Assembly (NCBI GenBank): GCA_002205965.3
Contig: NADL03000672.1
Location: forward strand, 620,001 to 684,000
DNA: 64,000 nt
Direction of reading: 5' to 3'
Source of the DNA: Kappaphycus alvarezii
Taxonomy: Eukaryota > Rhodophyta > Florideophyceae > Gigartinales > Solieriaceae
Shown here: positions 42,393 through 53,776 of the stretch, in pieces
Layout of the letters: every line of letters starts with the position of its first letter
Numbering within the stretch: the stretch's first letter is position 1
Translations under genes and position numbers: made by a program
The notes under the pieces: model-generated
Databases searched by the model: none
Seen by the model: the letters and a program-made list of their open reading frames with translations, nothing else
What the model was told of the DNA's origin: nothing

Positions 42393-43641
42393 CTAACTAG
42401 GTCCCCGAGTCATGTTGTCATCGGTAGAATCAATTATTTCAGACAGCTGCATCGGCTCCACCGGAGTTATCTCTTCCTCCTCCGTGGGACCCTCCTCCTC
42501 GGGGTTGCCCGGTTTCAAGAATATGTAACCACTCCTGGTCCTCCCGCATTGCACGCGGGTTTTCCCTGTACTGGGCCGCCACGTCGGCCGAAATGAAGGA
42601 GTGAGTCCATGGATCGTACCAGACCCAGTCACCGCACAACAAATGCATGCAACCCGGTAAACAGTTGCAGCGTGGCGTACTGGTATGCTTTCCCTGGCTC
42701 GCAGGGACTTGTTCTGGATCATCCCAATTCACTTTCTATAACTCTTCCAAGTGACCCAGGAGCTTCTGGTCGTTTTCGACACTCAACAGTTGATACTCCA
42801 GGCGCAGACTTAATTAAGGCGATCAAACGCGGAGAGAGCCACCACATTCGTTAGATTTCATAGAGTTACCAGATACAGAAAGCTGCAGTCTTTGCAGCGA
42901 ATTCCGCGTAAACACGCGCTACAAGGTTTAATCCGGGATCCTCAAGAACTCGCTCATCGCGTAACTCAGCACTGGAGGGATCTCAAAAAAAACCTTCTAG
43001 CTTCTCGACCCTGGCCCACTGTGGGAACACCCTGACATAAATTCTGCCCATTTTGCTGTGCTTCACCACGTCGATCTCGGAATTTACGTAAGAAACAAAG
43101 TACCCATAGCGAGAAAGAGTACGCCTTTCCCAGCGGGTGAGATCCCAGAACGATCTGTCGCGCTTAAGAAACTACCTGAATTCATGCGGAGGATCACGGC
43201 CAGCATCAAGGTTTCCTGGCAAACTTTCGGCACAAGAGTCTTCCATGAAGACGACCTACGCATGGCCCCGAGGCGGTTCCTGTAATCAACTTCCCCATCC
43301 GTCCGGAATAACCTGAGACCGAGACCTAACCACTCCGGAACTGGGACACGCCCGATTACCTTCTGCAGACTCGAGTACGAGTGACCGAACAAACATTTCT
43401 TGGCATCGAGCACGGTCTCTCCCTTGTACACCTGTAGACATTCCTTCGGTATGGCGGAGTACTTCTCCACTGATATCAGAACACTGCATTGGCTGGGAGG
43501 TTCCCCGAAAAATGGTTTTCAAAAACGTACTGCTCCAGGACATCCTTGGTCTAGTACCCCACGTGATCAAACCACGGTGCACTTGCAAAGAGCTCCCAGT
43601 CGTGTGACGGGTCCTTCCCTTCAAACTAAACCGGAGACGGG
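42393..43641 (-). pseudogene. Element E: ORF C-terminal part, unrecognised, Gag-like
   Basis: On the minus strand, after the family C array, the frame reads FEGKDPSHDWELFASAPWF and VLEQYVFENHFSGNLPANA with two stops. It continues as the 128-codon frame 43470-43084 (KECLQVYKGETVLDAKKCLF; VPVPEWLGLGLRLFRTDGE). Further on, 42732-42439 gives CNCLPGCMHLLCGDWVWYD and a Gly-rich tail. The general look is that of a retroelement Gag but I cannot match a family. Confidence 0.4.
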
Positions 43642-43646
43642 AATTC
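43642..43646. repeat. Target-site duplication, left (AATTC)
   Basis: AATTC before the array pairs with AATAC (54341-54345) after it, 4 of 5 matching. Removing one copy restores phase between the E N-terminus (KTDRVF) and the E continuation (FEGKDPSHDW) without a shift. Confidence 0.55.
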
Positions 43647-43675
43647 TGATATAATGAAAATTGTAGATATTCCTT

Positions 43676-43781
43676 GGCATGCTGCGCTGGCTGAGTTGGC
43701 ATGCTGCGCTGGCTGAATTGGCTGCGCTGGCTGAGTTGGCATGCTGTGCTGGCTGAGTTGGCATGCTGCGCTGGCTGAGCT
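43676..43781 (+). repeat. U3 minisatellite, five units of 22 bp (one 4 bp short)
   Basis: Unit GGCATGCTGCGCTGGCTGAG plus TT. LTR 2 (48764-48829) and LTR 3 (53806-53871) carry three units each. The units lie upstream of the TATA box and may be enhancer repeats. Confidence 0.85.
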
Positions 43782-43905
43782 GTCACTGTACTTACAATTA
43801 TATTTTTAATTATTTTTAGAGGGATGCTTTGCACTGTACTGTGGCGGTGCAGATTTGGCACATAGGTACTGTATAGGTGCTACAGGATGTGAGGGTTGAA
43901 AACTC

Positions 43906-43913
43906 TATATAAG
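43906..43913 (+). promoter_or_regulatory. TATA box of LTR 1
   Basis: TATATAAG in the context AACTCTATATAAGGGGC, conserved in LTR 2 and LTR 3, with the same core in the LTR of the third element. Confidence 0.65.
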
Positions 43914-44002
43914 GGGCTGTTTGCATGACATGGTAGGACTACTTGGGAGCCAGCATACCCGAGCGGGGCGCTCAACAAGTTAAGTCAAACAAAAGCATAA
44001 AG

Positions 44003-44061
44003 GAAGTTGGCAGACAACTTCGAGTCAAGTCCCGAGTAGTAGGAAGTTGAGAGTCAACTTC
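44003..44061 (+). ncRNA. Two leader stem-loops of family C transcripts
   Basis: GAAGTTG-GCAGA-CAACTTC (44003-44021) and GAAGTTGA-GAG-TCAACTTC (44043-44061) are perfect hairpins 21 bases apart, about 95 bases beyond the TATA box, so within the transcribed leader. They share the same stem, so cross-pairing is also possible. They recur in LTR 2 and, mostly, in the third element. A packaging, dimerisation or translation role is speculation. Confidence 0.5.
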
Positions 44062-44275
44062 AGACCCGGGGAACATTTTTCCTACGCTGGTCGCACACCA
44101 TCAGTGGTAGACCCTGCCCCTTTTATACTTGCTTGTAGCTTCCTCAACTCTCTTCTATATACACTCCCTTTGTTCGTTCAACAATACCACGGCAGCACTT
44201 TTGTCGCTCGCAACGCCTCCTTCTCAGGGTAATTGGTTCTGAGGATCTCTTCCCCGCCGATTTACCCCTATCATT

Positions 44276-44289
44276 TGGTACTGTTGTGG
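44276..44289 (+). promoter_or_regulatory. Primer-binding site of copy C1
   Basis: TGGTACTGTTGTGG starts two bases after the LTR. It begins with TGG, complementary to tRNA CCA. The other two copies read TGGTACTCTTGTGG. The matching tRNA is not identified. Confidence 0.55.
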
Positions 44290-44362
44290 AGGGGGTTGCA
44301 CCCGAAGTATTCGAGTTGAGCAGTAGTAAGGAACACTTCGGGGGGATTTCTTTTCTGTAATC

Positions 44363-45289
44363 ATGGATCTCAACGCTGCTCGTATAACGTTCACAGGGGG
44401 CAAGACTGAAGACGTTGAGGAGTTTCTTTATACATATGTCAACGTTGTGATGCGTGAGAAGGGCGATGAAGAGAAGGCCGCAAGTATCTTCGCCTATCTT
44501 CATGGTGACGCAAAGCACAAATATAAGTCCCAGTTTATCGATGGGTGGTCTCTTAACGGGAATGGGCGTAACTTCGGTGAGGTATGTGAGTGGCTTGTGA
44601 AAGAGTATGCTAAGGAGGTAGAACCAGGTAAGATGATTCGTACCGCCATAGAGGCCCGGATCAACTTCGACGATTTGTTAAGCTCATTGGTGTACTTGTG
44701 TGATCTTTATGAAAAGGCTGCGTTCAACGCCCAAGCCAAGCACGGAATGCTGCGTAAGGCGGCTATGGGGGATAAGCGGCTCTCCGATTTCCTCCTCATC
44801 AAGGGCCCTCACACTTTTGATGAACTGAAGGGTACCATAGTAGAATTTGTCAAAAATTCGGAGACGTTTCAGTCACTGAGTGAGGTACCGAGGGAAACCC
44901 GCACATCGATGTCTATGGTACATCCTGAAAGGAATTATCAAAGGCCGGCTACTAGTGCAGCGGCATTAGAATATGTCAGGAGCCATGTCAAAAACTTGGA
45001 AGAAAGGTTGGAAACCCGATTCGATAATCGACTTGACATGATAACCTCGCAGTTGGAAAGCCTTACTCTTACCATTAAGAAGAACCAGTCTGTGGCCCTA
45101 AGGCCGCAGAAGTCTGTTCTTACTGTCACAAGCCTGGACACTTTGCAAACAGGTGTCCTGATAATTCACATAGAAACACTCGTTGTGGAAAGTGCGGTCG
45201 ATATGGACATCATGAAAGTAACTGCTGGTCTAAAGACAACAGAAGAGCAAATTTATCGGAAGCAAGGAGTGAGTCAGGACCAGAGGTGA
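44363..45289 (+). pseudogene. Copy C1 Gag, frameshifted before the zinc knuckles
   Basis: ATG 44363 starts MDLNAARITFTGGKTEDVEE, the capsid domain of a Ty3/gypsy Gag. A coiled-coil stretch follows (VKNLEERLETRFDNRLDM, about 44989-45042). Near 45095 a deletion of three bases of a G/C run relative to copy C3 goes with a shift, so the zinc-knuckle bases (about 45110-45235) are read out of phase. The Gag is therefore truncated in function. Confidence 0.75.
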
Positions 45290-48200
45290 AAATCTTACAA
45301 AATGGAAGGGATCACAGGTTGACGGATGCCGGTAACGTATCCATCGCTGAAGAGATTAGTCAAGTCAATGTGACAAAAAGGGATGGGGAAGGGAACATTT
45401 TATCGAAGAAACCTAGGCTAGAGTATGGAATGCTGGAGCATATCCCAGCACCTGTACCTCCTCGAACCAAGAGGTCTGACCAAGTTGTTCCAGGAGTGGG
45501 AGTCACTCCGGCCAAGAAGACGAAAAAGAGTAAGAAATTAAGAGTATCTCTAAGGACGTACTAGAGTATGTGAAGAGGTACAATTTGGTGGCTGAGCTTG
45601 CATCGGCCCCAACTGGGATAACGTTTGGTCAACTTTTGAGGGGCGACGCAGAGGATGCGAGAAAAGAACTCAAAAAATTATCAGGTCTAATAAGTCCGCT
45701 AAGGGTAAGAAACTGTTTCTTCAATCGGCCTCGACAGCATCAAGACGTCTTAAGCTGGTACCAGTCAAAGTATTGGGTATGAAAACCCAAGCTCTCTTCG
45801 ATTCGGGTGCTGTTCCAAACCTCATTTCAGAAACTTTGATGACAGATCTAGGTCTCGACATGGGGACTCTAAAGTTGATGTAGATTTTCTTGTCATGCTG
45901 GATCTCCCTTTCGATGCAATCATTGGCTGCCCCACCATGGAAAGACTAGGACATGCATTGACTTGGGCAACCAAATGGTTTCAGTTAATATTGACGGCAG
46001 AACCGTGAAGAAGCCCCTGGATTTCGACAAAAGCACGCATCCTGAAGATTTAAGAGAAACAGACAGTGAAGATTTGACTTCTAGCTATGACAGCGAAGAT
46101 TCGGAACCAAATAACATTTTCGGAAGTGGAAAAGGGTACCCTCAGGGGGTAATGAACATGGCATGGGACGATTATGATTCTGTGTTTGAAACAGATAACG
46201 ACTGGAATTCTAGGATAAGTTTGAAACCTGAATGTGTTTCTTTTTGCGATGATATCGAATCCAAGGACAGAATTCGGAGCATGAAAGAAGATTACCTTTG
46301 CAAAGAAAATAAGAATATATCGAATTCCATATATGAAGATGTGAGCACGACGGAAGAGGTCCTTCAAAATATTGAGGTTGAGGATCAAGAAGAAAAAGGG
46401 CGCCAAATGTCAGAAATCCAAGGAAAAGTGCAGCACCTTCCCGCCCCGCCTCACTGAAAATATCCGACATGTTAACATCTTCCGAAGTAATTGCATGGAG
46501 CGTTTCAGATTTAAGACAAGCAAGTGTACCGGTTACTCACTCGTTCGAACCTACCGACACTCAACCGATTTACCACAAGCCTAGACGTCAACGCCAAAAT
46601 ATGACCAATTTATCTCAGAAAATGTTACAAATATGCTGAAAAATGATATTATTCGACCAGTTTCATCCCCATGGTCGTTTCCAGTTGTAGTCGCACCAAA
46701 GAAGGATGGAAAGCTGCGTTTTTGCGCGATTACAGACAACTGAACCAGAGAATGATACTCGATCGATTTCAGATTCCGAACATGGAGGAGATCCTCGAGG
46801 ACCTGAAGGATGGGAGATATTTCACCTCAATTGACCTTTACACTGGCTATTGGCAGATTCCATTGGATGAAAAATGTAAGAAAAAACAACCTTTACCAGC
46901 AAAGCCGGTACGTTCAGGTTCGAAGTGATGCCTTTTGGTCTCATGAATGCACCAGCTACATTCCAAAAATGATGAACGAGGTTTTGAAAGGACTTCCATT
47001 CGCAAGAGTCTATATCGATGATGTCGTCATATTCTCAGAAACATTGGATCAGCACATCTCGCACGTCAAGACAGTTGTGGAGAGGATATCGGAGTATAGT
47101 TGAAAATTAAGTTGAGCAAATGCTTCTTTGCGAAAACTTCTATCCAATTACTCGGTCATATCGTCGACCAAGAGGGAATTAGAGTGGATCCAGAGAAAAC
47201 GAAAAAAATAAAGTTGGCACCAAGGCCCGCTTCAAAGACGGAGGTCCGAAGCTTCTTAGGACTGGCCTCATATTACAGAAGATTTATCAAAGATTTCGCC
47301 AAGACTGCAGCACCGTTACATGCCAGCACTACGAAGAACGGAAAATTTTACTGGAACAAGGAAATGGAAACTGCATTTCAGGAGCTTAAAGATAAGCTAT
47401 GTGTCCCCCAGTTCTCATGTACCCAGATTTCAAGAGACCATTCGTTGTGGAGACAGATGCCTCAGAACGGTCTTTGGGTGCCGTTTTGTCCCAAAAAGAT
47501 GAAAACGAAGACTACACCCTGTTCAATTCGCAAGCCGAACTCTGAATGATGCGGAAAAGAGATACTCAGTCTGCGAGAAAGAAACGCTAGCTGTCGTCTT
47601 CGCGCTGAAAAAGTTTCGCGTATACCTTTTATCACTCGAGAAATTTGTCTTGATAACTGATCACCAGGCACTTAAGAAAGCATTCCAAAAGAAGATGTAC
47701 ATCACCGTTGGCCGATGGCTCGACATTTTCGCAGAATATCGGTTTGAAATTGTGTATAGACCCGGACGCAATAATCAGCCTGCCGATTACCTATCCCGCT
47801 TGGGGAAGCACTGATTCTAAATGAAAAAGCTTCTGAGTACATCGTCGGAGTCGCCGAGGTGCAGTTGCCGAACGATAACGAGTACGAAGCTAATATTCAC
47901 GGACTGATCAAATTCCTCGATGGACTAGAAATGAGAAAGGTTGATCTTGAACAGAAATTGGGTACGCAGGAATCAAAAGGCTTTTACATTGTGGAATAGG
48001 AAACTCTTCCGGCACACTAAAGCGGTCCCCGACTAGTGGCCCCTTTGAAAGAAAGAATGAAGATCTTGAGGACTTTCCATGATGAGCTAGGGCATTGGGA
48101 TCTCGAAACAACCAAAAAATTCGTAAATGAGAGATTCTGGTGGCCCGATATCCATAAGGACGTCTATAATTTCGTGAAAAGCTGCGACAACTGTCAAAAA

Positions 48201-48698
48201 TTCACTCCGATACGAAAGTATAAGACAACTCTAAGCTTTCCAGTTTCTTGTCTTTTTGAAACAATCTCAATTGACTCTGCCGGCCCATTCAAGGAAACAT
48301 CTTCCGGAAACAAATATCTCCTTATAGCGGAAAAACATCTAATTGGATGGCCAATAGCAGTTGCAGGTGAGGAGACCAATGCTGAAGTGGTCCTGAGATT
48401 CATCGAAAAAGAAATAATTGAACCGTTTGGTCTTCCAAAAAGGATAATCTCGGATAACGCCCTTTGTTTTACTGCAACTTCACTGCTTCGAGTTTTGAAG
48501 GAGAAAGGGATTCAGCTGAAGACAGTTCTCGACTACGCTATTATGTCAAACGGAAAGCCAAAAAATGATTGGAACTATCAAACGCGCACCTACTTTTTGG
48601 AATATTTTATACGTAATCAACTGCATCCTTATTCGTTTGAAAGGCCTCATGTTTTAACAATAAGGCAACTTATATTAATAGAAACAGAAGAAGAATGA
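45290..48698 (+). pseudogene. Copy C1 Pol, broken and internally deleted
   Basis: The protease keeps LFDSGAVPN (about 45795-45822) but about 85 bases just after are lost (junction at 45858). RT is readable with YIDD at 47011-47022. A stop (TAG, 47099) and single-base losses interrupt RT and RNase H. The integrase retains the zinc domain and first Asp region (48036-48590). It then jumps from the IKR helix to RTYFLEYFIRNQLHPYS, the extreme C-terminus of the long element, so about 1.5 kb is deleted. ORF end ILIETEEE at 48698. Confidence 0.75.
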
Positions 48699-48721
48699 TG
48701 ACGAGTCGGGACGTTCGTCTT

Positions 48722-48734
48722 GAGCGAGGGGGCG
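48722..48734 (+). promoter_or_regulatory. Polypurine tract of copy C1
   Basis: GAGCGAGGGGGCG directly precedes LTR 2. The same sequence precedes LTR 3 (53764-53776). Plus-strand priming site by position. Confidence 0.6.
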
Positions 48735-49316
48735 TGATATAATGAAAATTGTAGATATTCCTTGGCATGCTGCGCTGGCTGAGTTGGCATGCTGTGCTGG
48801 CTGAGTTGGCATGCTGCGCTGGCTGAGCTGTCACTGTACTTACAATTATATTTTTAATTATTTTTAGAGGGATGCTTTGCACTGTACTGTGGCGGTGCAG
48901 ATTTGGCACATAGGTACTGTATAGGTGCTACAGATGTGAGGGTTGAAAACTCTATATAAGGGGCTGTTTGCATGAAATGGTAGGACTACTTGGGAGCCAG
49001 CATACCCGAGCGGGGCGCTCAACAAGTTAAGTCAAACAAAAGCATAAAGGAAGTTGGCAGACAACTTCAAGCAAGTCCCGAGTAGTAGGAAGTTGAGAGT
49101 CAACTTCAGACCCGAAATTTTTCTACGCTGGTCGCAGAGCGTCAGTGGTAGACCCTGCCCCTTTTATACTTGCTTGTAGCTTCCTCAACTCTCTTCTATA
49201 TACACTCCCTTTTGTTCGTTCAACAATACCACGGCAGCACTTTTGTCGCTCGCAACACCTCCTTCTCAGGGTAATTGGTTCTGAGGATCTCTTCCCCCGC
49301 CGATTTACCCCTATCA
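48735..49316 (+). repeat. Family C LTR 2 (582 bp), shared by both internal regions
   Basis: Same ends as LTR 1; three U3 units (48764-48829), TATA box at 48953-48960. It serves at once as 3' LTR of C1 and 5' LTR of C2. It differs from LTR 1 mainly by the unit number and a few small indels. Confidence 0.85.
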
Positions 49317-49404
49317 TTTGGTACTCTTGTGGAGGGGGTTGCACCCGAGGTATTCGAGTTGAGCAGTAGTAAGGAACACTTCGGGGGATTTCTTTTCTGT
49401 AATC

Positions 49405-50142
49405 ATGGATCTCAACGCTGCTCGTATAACGTTCACAGGGGGCAAGACTGAAGACGTTGAGGAGTTTCTTTACACATATGTCAACGTTGTGATGCGTGAG
49501 AAGGGCGATGAAGAGAAGGCCGCAAGTATCTTCGCCTATCTTCATGGTGACGCAAAGCACAAATATAAGTCCAAGTTTATCGACGGGTGGTCTCTTAACG
49601 GGAATGGGCGTAACTTCGGTGAGGTATGTGAGTGGCTTGTGAAAGAGTATGCTAAGGAGGTAGAACCAGATGAGATGATTCGTACCGCCATAGAGGCCCG
49701 GCTCAACTTCGACGATTTGTTAAGCTCATTGGTGTACTTGTGTGATCTTTATGAAAAGGCTGGGTTCAACGCCCAAGCCAAGTACGGAATGCTGCGTAAG
49801 GCGGCTATGGGGGATAAGCGGCTCTCCGATTTCCTCCTCATCAAGGGCCCTCACACTTTTGATGAACTGAAGGGTACCATAGTAGAATTTGTCAAAAATT
49901 CGGAGACGTTTCAGTCACTGAGTGAGGTACCGAGGGAAACCCGCACATCGATGTCTATCGTACATCCTGAAAAGAATTATCAAAGGCCGGCTACTAGTGC
50001 AGCGGCATTAGAATCTGTCAGGAGCGATGTCAAAAACTTGGAAGAAAGGTTGGAAACCCGATTCGATAATCGACTTGACATGATAACCTCGCAGTTGGAA
50101 AGCCTTACTCTTACCATTAAGAAGAACCAGTCTGGGCCCTAA
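49405..50142 (+). pseudogene. Copy C2 Gag, frameshifted before the zinc knuckles
   Basis: ATG 49405, 245 codons, nearly identical to C1 and C3 over the capsid and coiled-coil regions. The frame ends at 50142 because TCTGGGCCCTAAGG is three bases shorter than the TCTGGGGCCCCTAAGG of C3 in its G and C runs. The knuckle bases lie beyond, in another phase (about 50155-50275). Confidence 0.75.
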
Positions 50143-50326
50143 GGCCGCAGAAGTCTGTTCTTACTGTCACAAGCCTGGACACTTTGCAAACAGGTGTCCT
50201 GATAATCCACATAGAAACACTCGTTGTGGAAAGTGCGGTCGATATGGGCATCATGAAAGTAACTGCTGGTCTAAAGACAACAGAAGAGCAAATTTATCGG
50301 AAGCAAGGAGTGAGTCAGGACCAGAG

Positions 50327-53300
50327 GTGAAAATCTTACAAAATAGAAGGGATCAAAGGTTGACGGATGCCGGTAACGTATCCATCGCTGAAGAGATTAG
50401 TCAAGTCAATGTGACAAAAAGGGATGGGGAAGGGAACATTTTATCGAAGAAACCTAGGCTAGAGTATGGAATGCTGGAGCATATCCCAGCACCTGTACCT
50501 CCTCGAACCAAGAGGTCTGATCAAGTTGTTCCAGGAGTGGGAGTCACTCCGGCCAAGAAGACGAAAAAGAGTAAGAAAGTTAAGAGTATCTCTAAGGACG
50601 TACTAGAGTATGTGAAGAGGTACAATTTGGTGGCTGAGCTTGCATCGGCCCCAACTGGGATAACGTTTGGTCAACTTTTGAGGGGCGACGCAGAGGATGC
50701 GAGAAAAGAACTCAAAAAATTATCAGGTCTAATAAGTCCGCTAAGGGTAAGAAACTGTTTCTTCAATCGGCCTCGACAGCACCAAGACGTCTTAAGCTGG
50801 TACCAGTCAAAGTATTGGGTATGAAAACCCAAGCTCTCTTCGATTCGGGTGCTGTTCCAAACCTCATTTCAGAAACTTTGATGACAGATCTAGGTCTCGA
50901 CATGGGGACTCTAAAGTTGATGTAGATTTTCTTGTCATGCTGGATCTCCCTTTCGATGCAATCATTGGCTGCCCCACCATGGAAAGACTAGGACATGCAT
51001 TGACTTGGGCAACCAAATGGTTTCAGTTAATATTGACGGCAGAACCGTGAAGATGCCCCTGGATTTCGACAAAAGCACGCATCCTGAAGATTTAAAGAAA
51101 CGGACAGTGAAGATTTCACTTCTAGCTATGACAGCGAAGATTCGGAACCAACTAACACTTTCGGAAGTGGAAAAGGGTACCCTCGGGGGTAATGAACATG
51201 GCATGGGACGATTATGATTCTGGTTTGAAACAGATGACGACTGGAATTCTAGGATAAGTTTGAAACCCGAATGTGTTTCTTTTTGCGATGATATCGAATC
51301 AAAGGACAGAATTCGGAGCATGAAAGAAGATTACCTTTGCAAAGAAAATAAGAATATCGAATTCCATATATGAAGATGTGAGCACGACGGAAGAGGTCCT
51401 TCAAAATATTGAGGTTGAGGATCAAGAAGAAAAAGGGCGCCAAATGGCAGAAATCCAAGGAAAAGTGCAGCACCTTCCCGCCCCCGCCTCACTGAAAATA
51501 TCCGACATGTTAACATCTTCCGAAGTAATTGCATGGAGCGTTTCAGATTTAAGACAAGCAAGTGTACCGGTTACTCACTCGTTCGAACTTACCGACACTC
51601 AACCGATTTACCACAAGCCTAGACGTCAACGCCAAAATATGACCAATTTATCTCAGAAAATGTTACAAGTATGCTGAAAAATGATATTATTCGACCAGTT
51701 TCATCCCCATGGTCGTTTCCAGTTGTGGTCGCACCAAAGAAGGATGGAAAGCTGCGTTTTTGCGTCGATTACCGACAACTGAACCAGAGAATGATACCGA
51801 TCGATTTCCGATTCCGAACATGGAGGAGATCCTCGAGGACCTGAAGGATGGGAGATATTTCACCTCAATTGACCTTTACACTGGCTATTGGCAGATTCCA
51901 TTGGATGAAAAATGTAAGGAAAAAACAACCTTTACCAGCAAAGCCGGTACGTTCAGGTTCGAAGTGATGCCTTTTGGTCTCATGAATGCACCAGCTACAT
52001 TCCAAAGAATGATGAACGAGGTTTTGAAAGGACTTCCATTCGCAAGAGTCTATATCGATGATGTCGTCATATTCTCAGAAACATTGGATCAGCACATCTC
52101 GCACGTCAAGACAGTTGTGGAGAGGATATCGGAGTATAGCTTGAAAATTAAGTTGAGCAAATGCTTCTTTGCGAAAACTTCTATCCAATTACTCGGTCAT
52201 ATCGTCGACCAAGAGGGAATTAGAGTGGATCCAGAGAAAACGAAAAAAATAAAGTTGGCACCAAGGCCCGCTTCAAAGACGGAGGTCCGAAGCTTCTTAG
52301 GACTGGCCTCATATTACAGAAGATTTATCAAAGATTTCGCCAAGACTGCAGCACCGTTACATGCCAGCACTACGAAGAACGGAAAATTTTACTGGAACAA
52401 GGAAATGGAAACTGCATTTCAGGAGCTTAAAGATAAGCTATGTGTCCCCCCAGTTCTCATGTACCCAGATTTCAAGAGACCATTCGTTGTGGAGACAGAT
52501 GCCTCAGAACGGTCTTTGGGTGCCGTTTTGTCCCAAAAAGATGAAAACGGAAGACTACACCCTGTTCAATTCGCAAGCCGAACTCTGAATGATGCGGAAA
52601 AGAGATACTCAGTCTGCGAGAAAGAAGCGCTAGCTGTCGTCTTCGCGCTGAAAAAGTTTCGCGTATACCTTTTATCACTCGAGAAATTTGTCTTGATAAC
52701 TGATCACCAGGCACTTAAAAAGCATTCCAAAAGAAGGATGTACATCACCGCTTGGCCGATGGCTCGACATTTTCGCAGAATATCGGTTTGAAATTGTGTA
52801 TAGACCCGGACGCAATAATCAGCCTGCCGATTACCTATCCCGCTTGGGGAAGCACTGATTCCAAATGAAAAAGCTTCGAGTACATCGTCGGAGTCGCCGA
52901 GTGCAGTTGCCGAACGATAACGAGTACGAAGCTAATATTCACGGACTGATCAAATTCCTCGATGGACTAGAAATGAGAAAGGTTGATCTTGAACAGAGAA
53001 ATTGGGTACGCAGGAATCAAAAGGCTTTTACATTGTGGAATGGAAACTCTTCCGGCACACTAAAGCGGTCCCCGACTAGTGGCCCCTTTGAAAGAAAGAA
53101 TGAAGATCTTGAGGACTTTCCATGATGAGCTAGGGCATTGGGATCTCGAAACAACCAAAAAATTCGTAACTGAGAGATTCTGGTGGCCCGTATCCATAAG
53201 GACGTCTATAATTTCGTGAAAAGCTGCGACAACTGTCAAAAATTCACTCCGATACGAAAGTATAAGACAACTCTAAGCTTTCCAGTTTCTTGTCTTTTGA

Positions 53301-53611
53301 AACAATTCTCAATTGACTCTGCCGGCCCATTCAAGGAAACATCTTCCGGAAACAAATATCTCCTTATAGCGGAAAAACATCTAATTGGATGGCCAATAGC
53401 AGTTGCAGGTGAGGAGACCAATGCTGAAGTGGTCCTGAGATTCATCGAAAAAGAAATAATTGAACCGTTTGGTCTTCCAAAAAGGATAATCTCGGATAAC
53501 GCCCTTTGTTTTACTGCAACTTCACTGCTTCGAGTTTTGAAGGAGAAAGGGATTCAGCTGAAGACAGTTCTCGACTACGCTCTTATGTCAAACGGGAAAG
53601 CCAAAAAATGA
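50327..53611 (+). pseudogene. Copy C2 Pol, broken and internally deleted
   Basis: Same two deletions as C1 (protease junction near 50899; integrase junction near 53625). One 360-codon frame (51709-52791) covers most of RT and RNase H, with YIDD at 52051-52062 and the RNase H start FVVETDASERSLGAV. Its first 30 codons are out of phase because ATACCGATCG has lost one C relative to C3. Further single-base losses occur at about 52720, 53190 and 53600. Confidence 0.75.
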
Positions 53612-53776
53612 TTGGAACTATCAAACGCGCACCTACTTTTTGGAATATTTTATACGTAATCAACTGCATCCTATTCGTTTGAAAGGCCTCATGTTTTAAC
53701 AATAAGGCAACTTATATTAATAGAAACAGAAGAAGAATGATGACGAGTCGGGACGTTCGTCTTGAGCGAGGGGGCG

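Larger units (their letters stand above)
43647..44273 (+). repeat. Family C LTR 1 (627 bp)
   Basis: Begins TGATATAATG and ends CCCCTATCA, with a terminal inverted TGATA/TATCA. The 3' end is fixed by LTR 3, whose similarity stops exactly at TATCA. U3 holds five 22-bp tandem units. A TATA box lies at 43906. Leader hairpins lie at 44003 and 44043. Confidence 0.85.

Noticed and set aside
43676..43781. CRISPR-like array of short repeats
   Set aside because: Units are adjacent without spacers and lie in an LTR; this is a minisatellite in a eukaryotic element.
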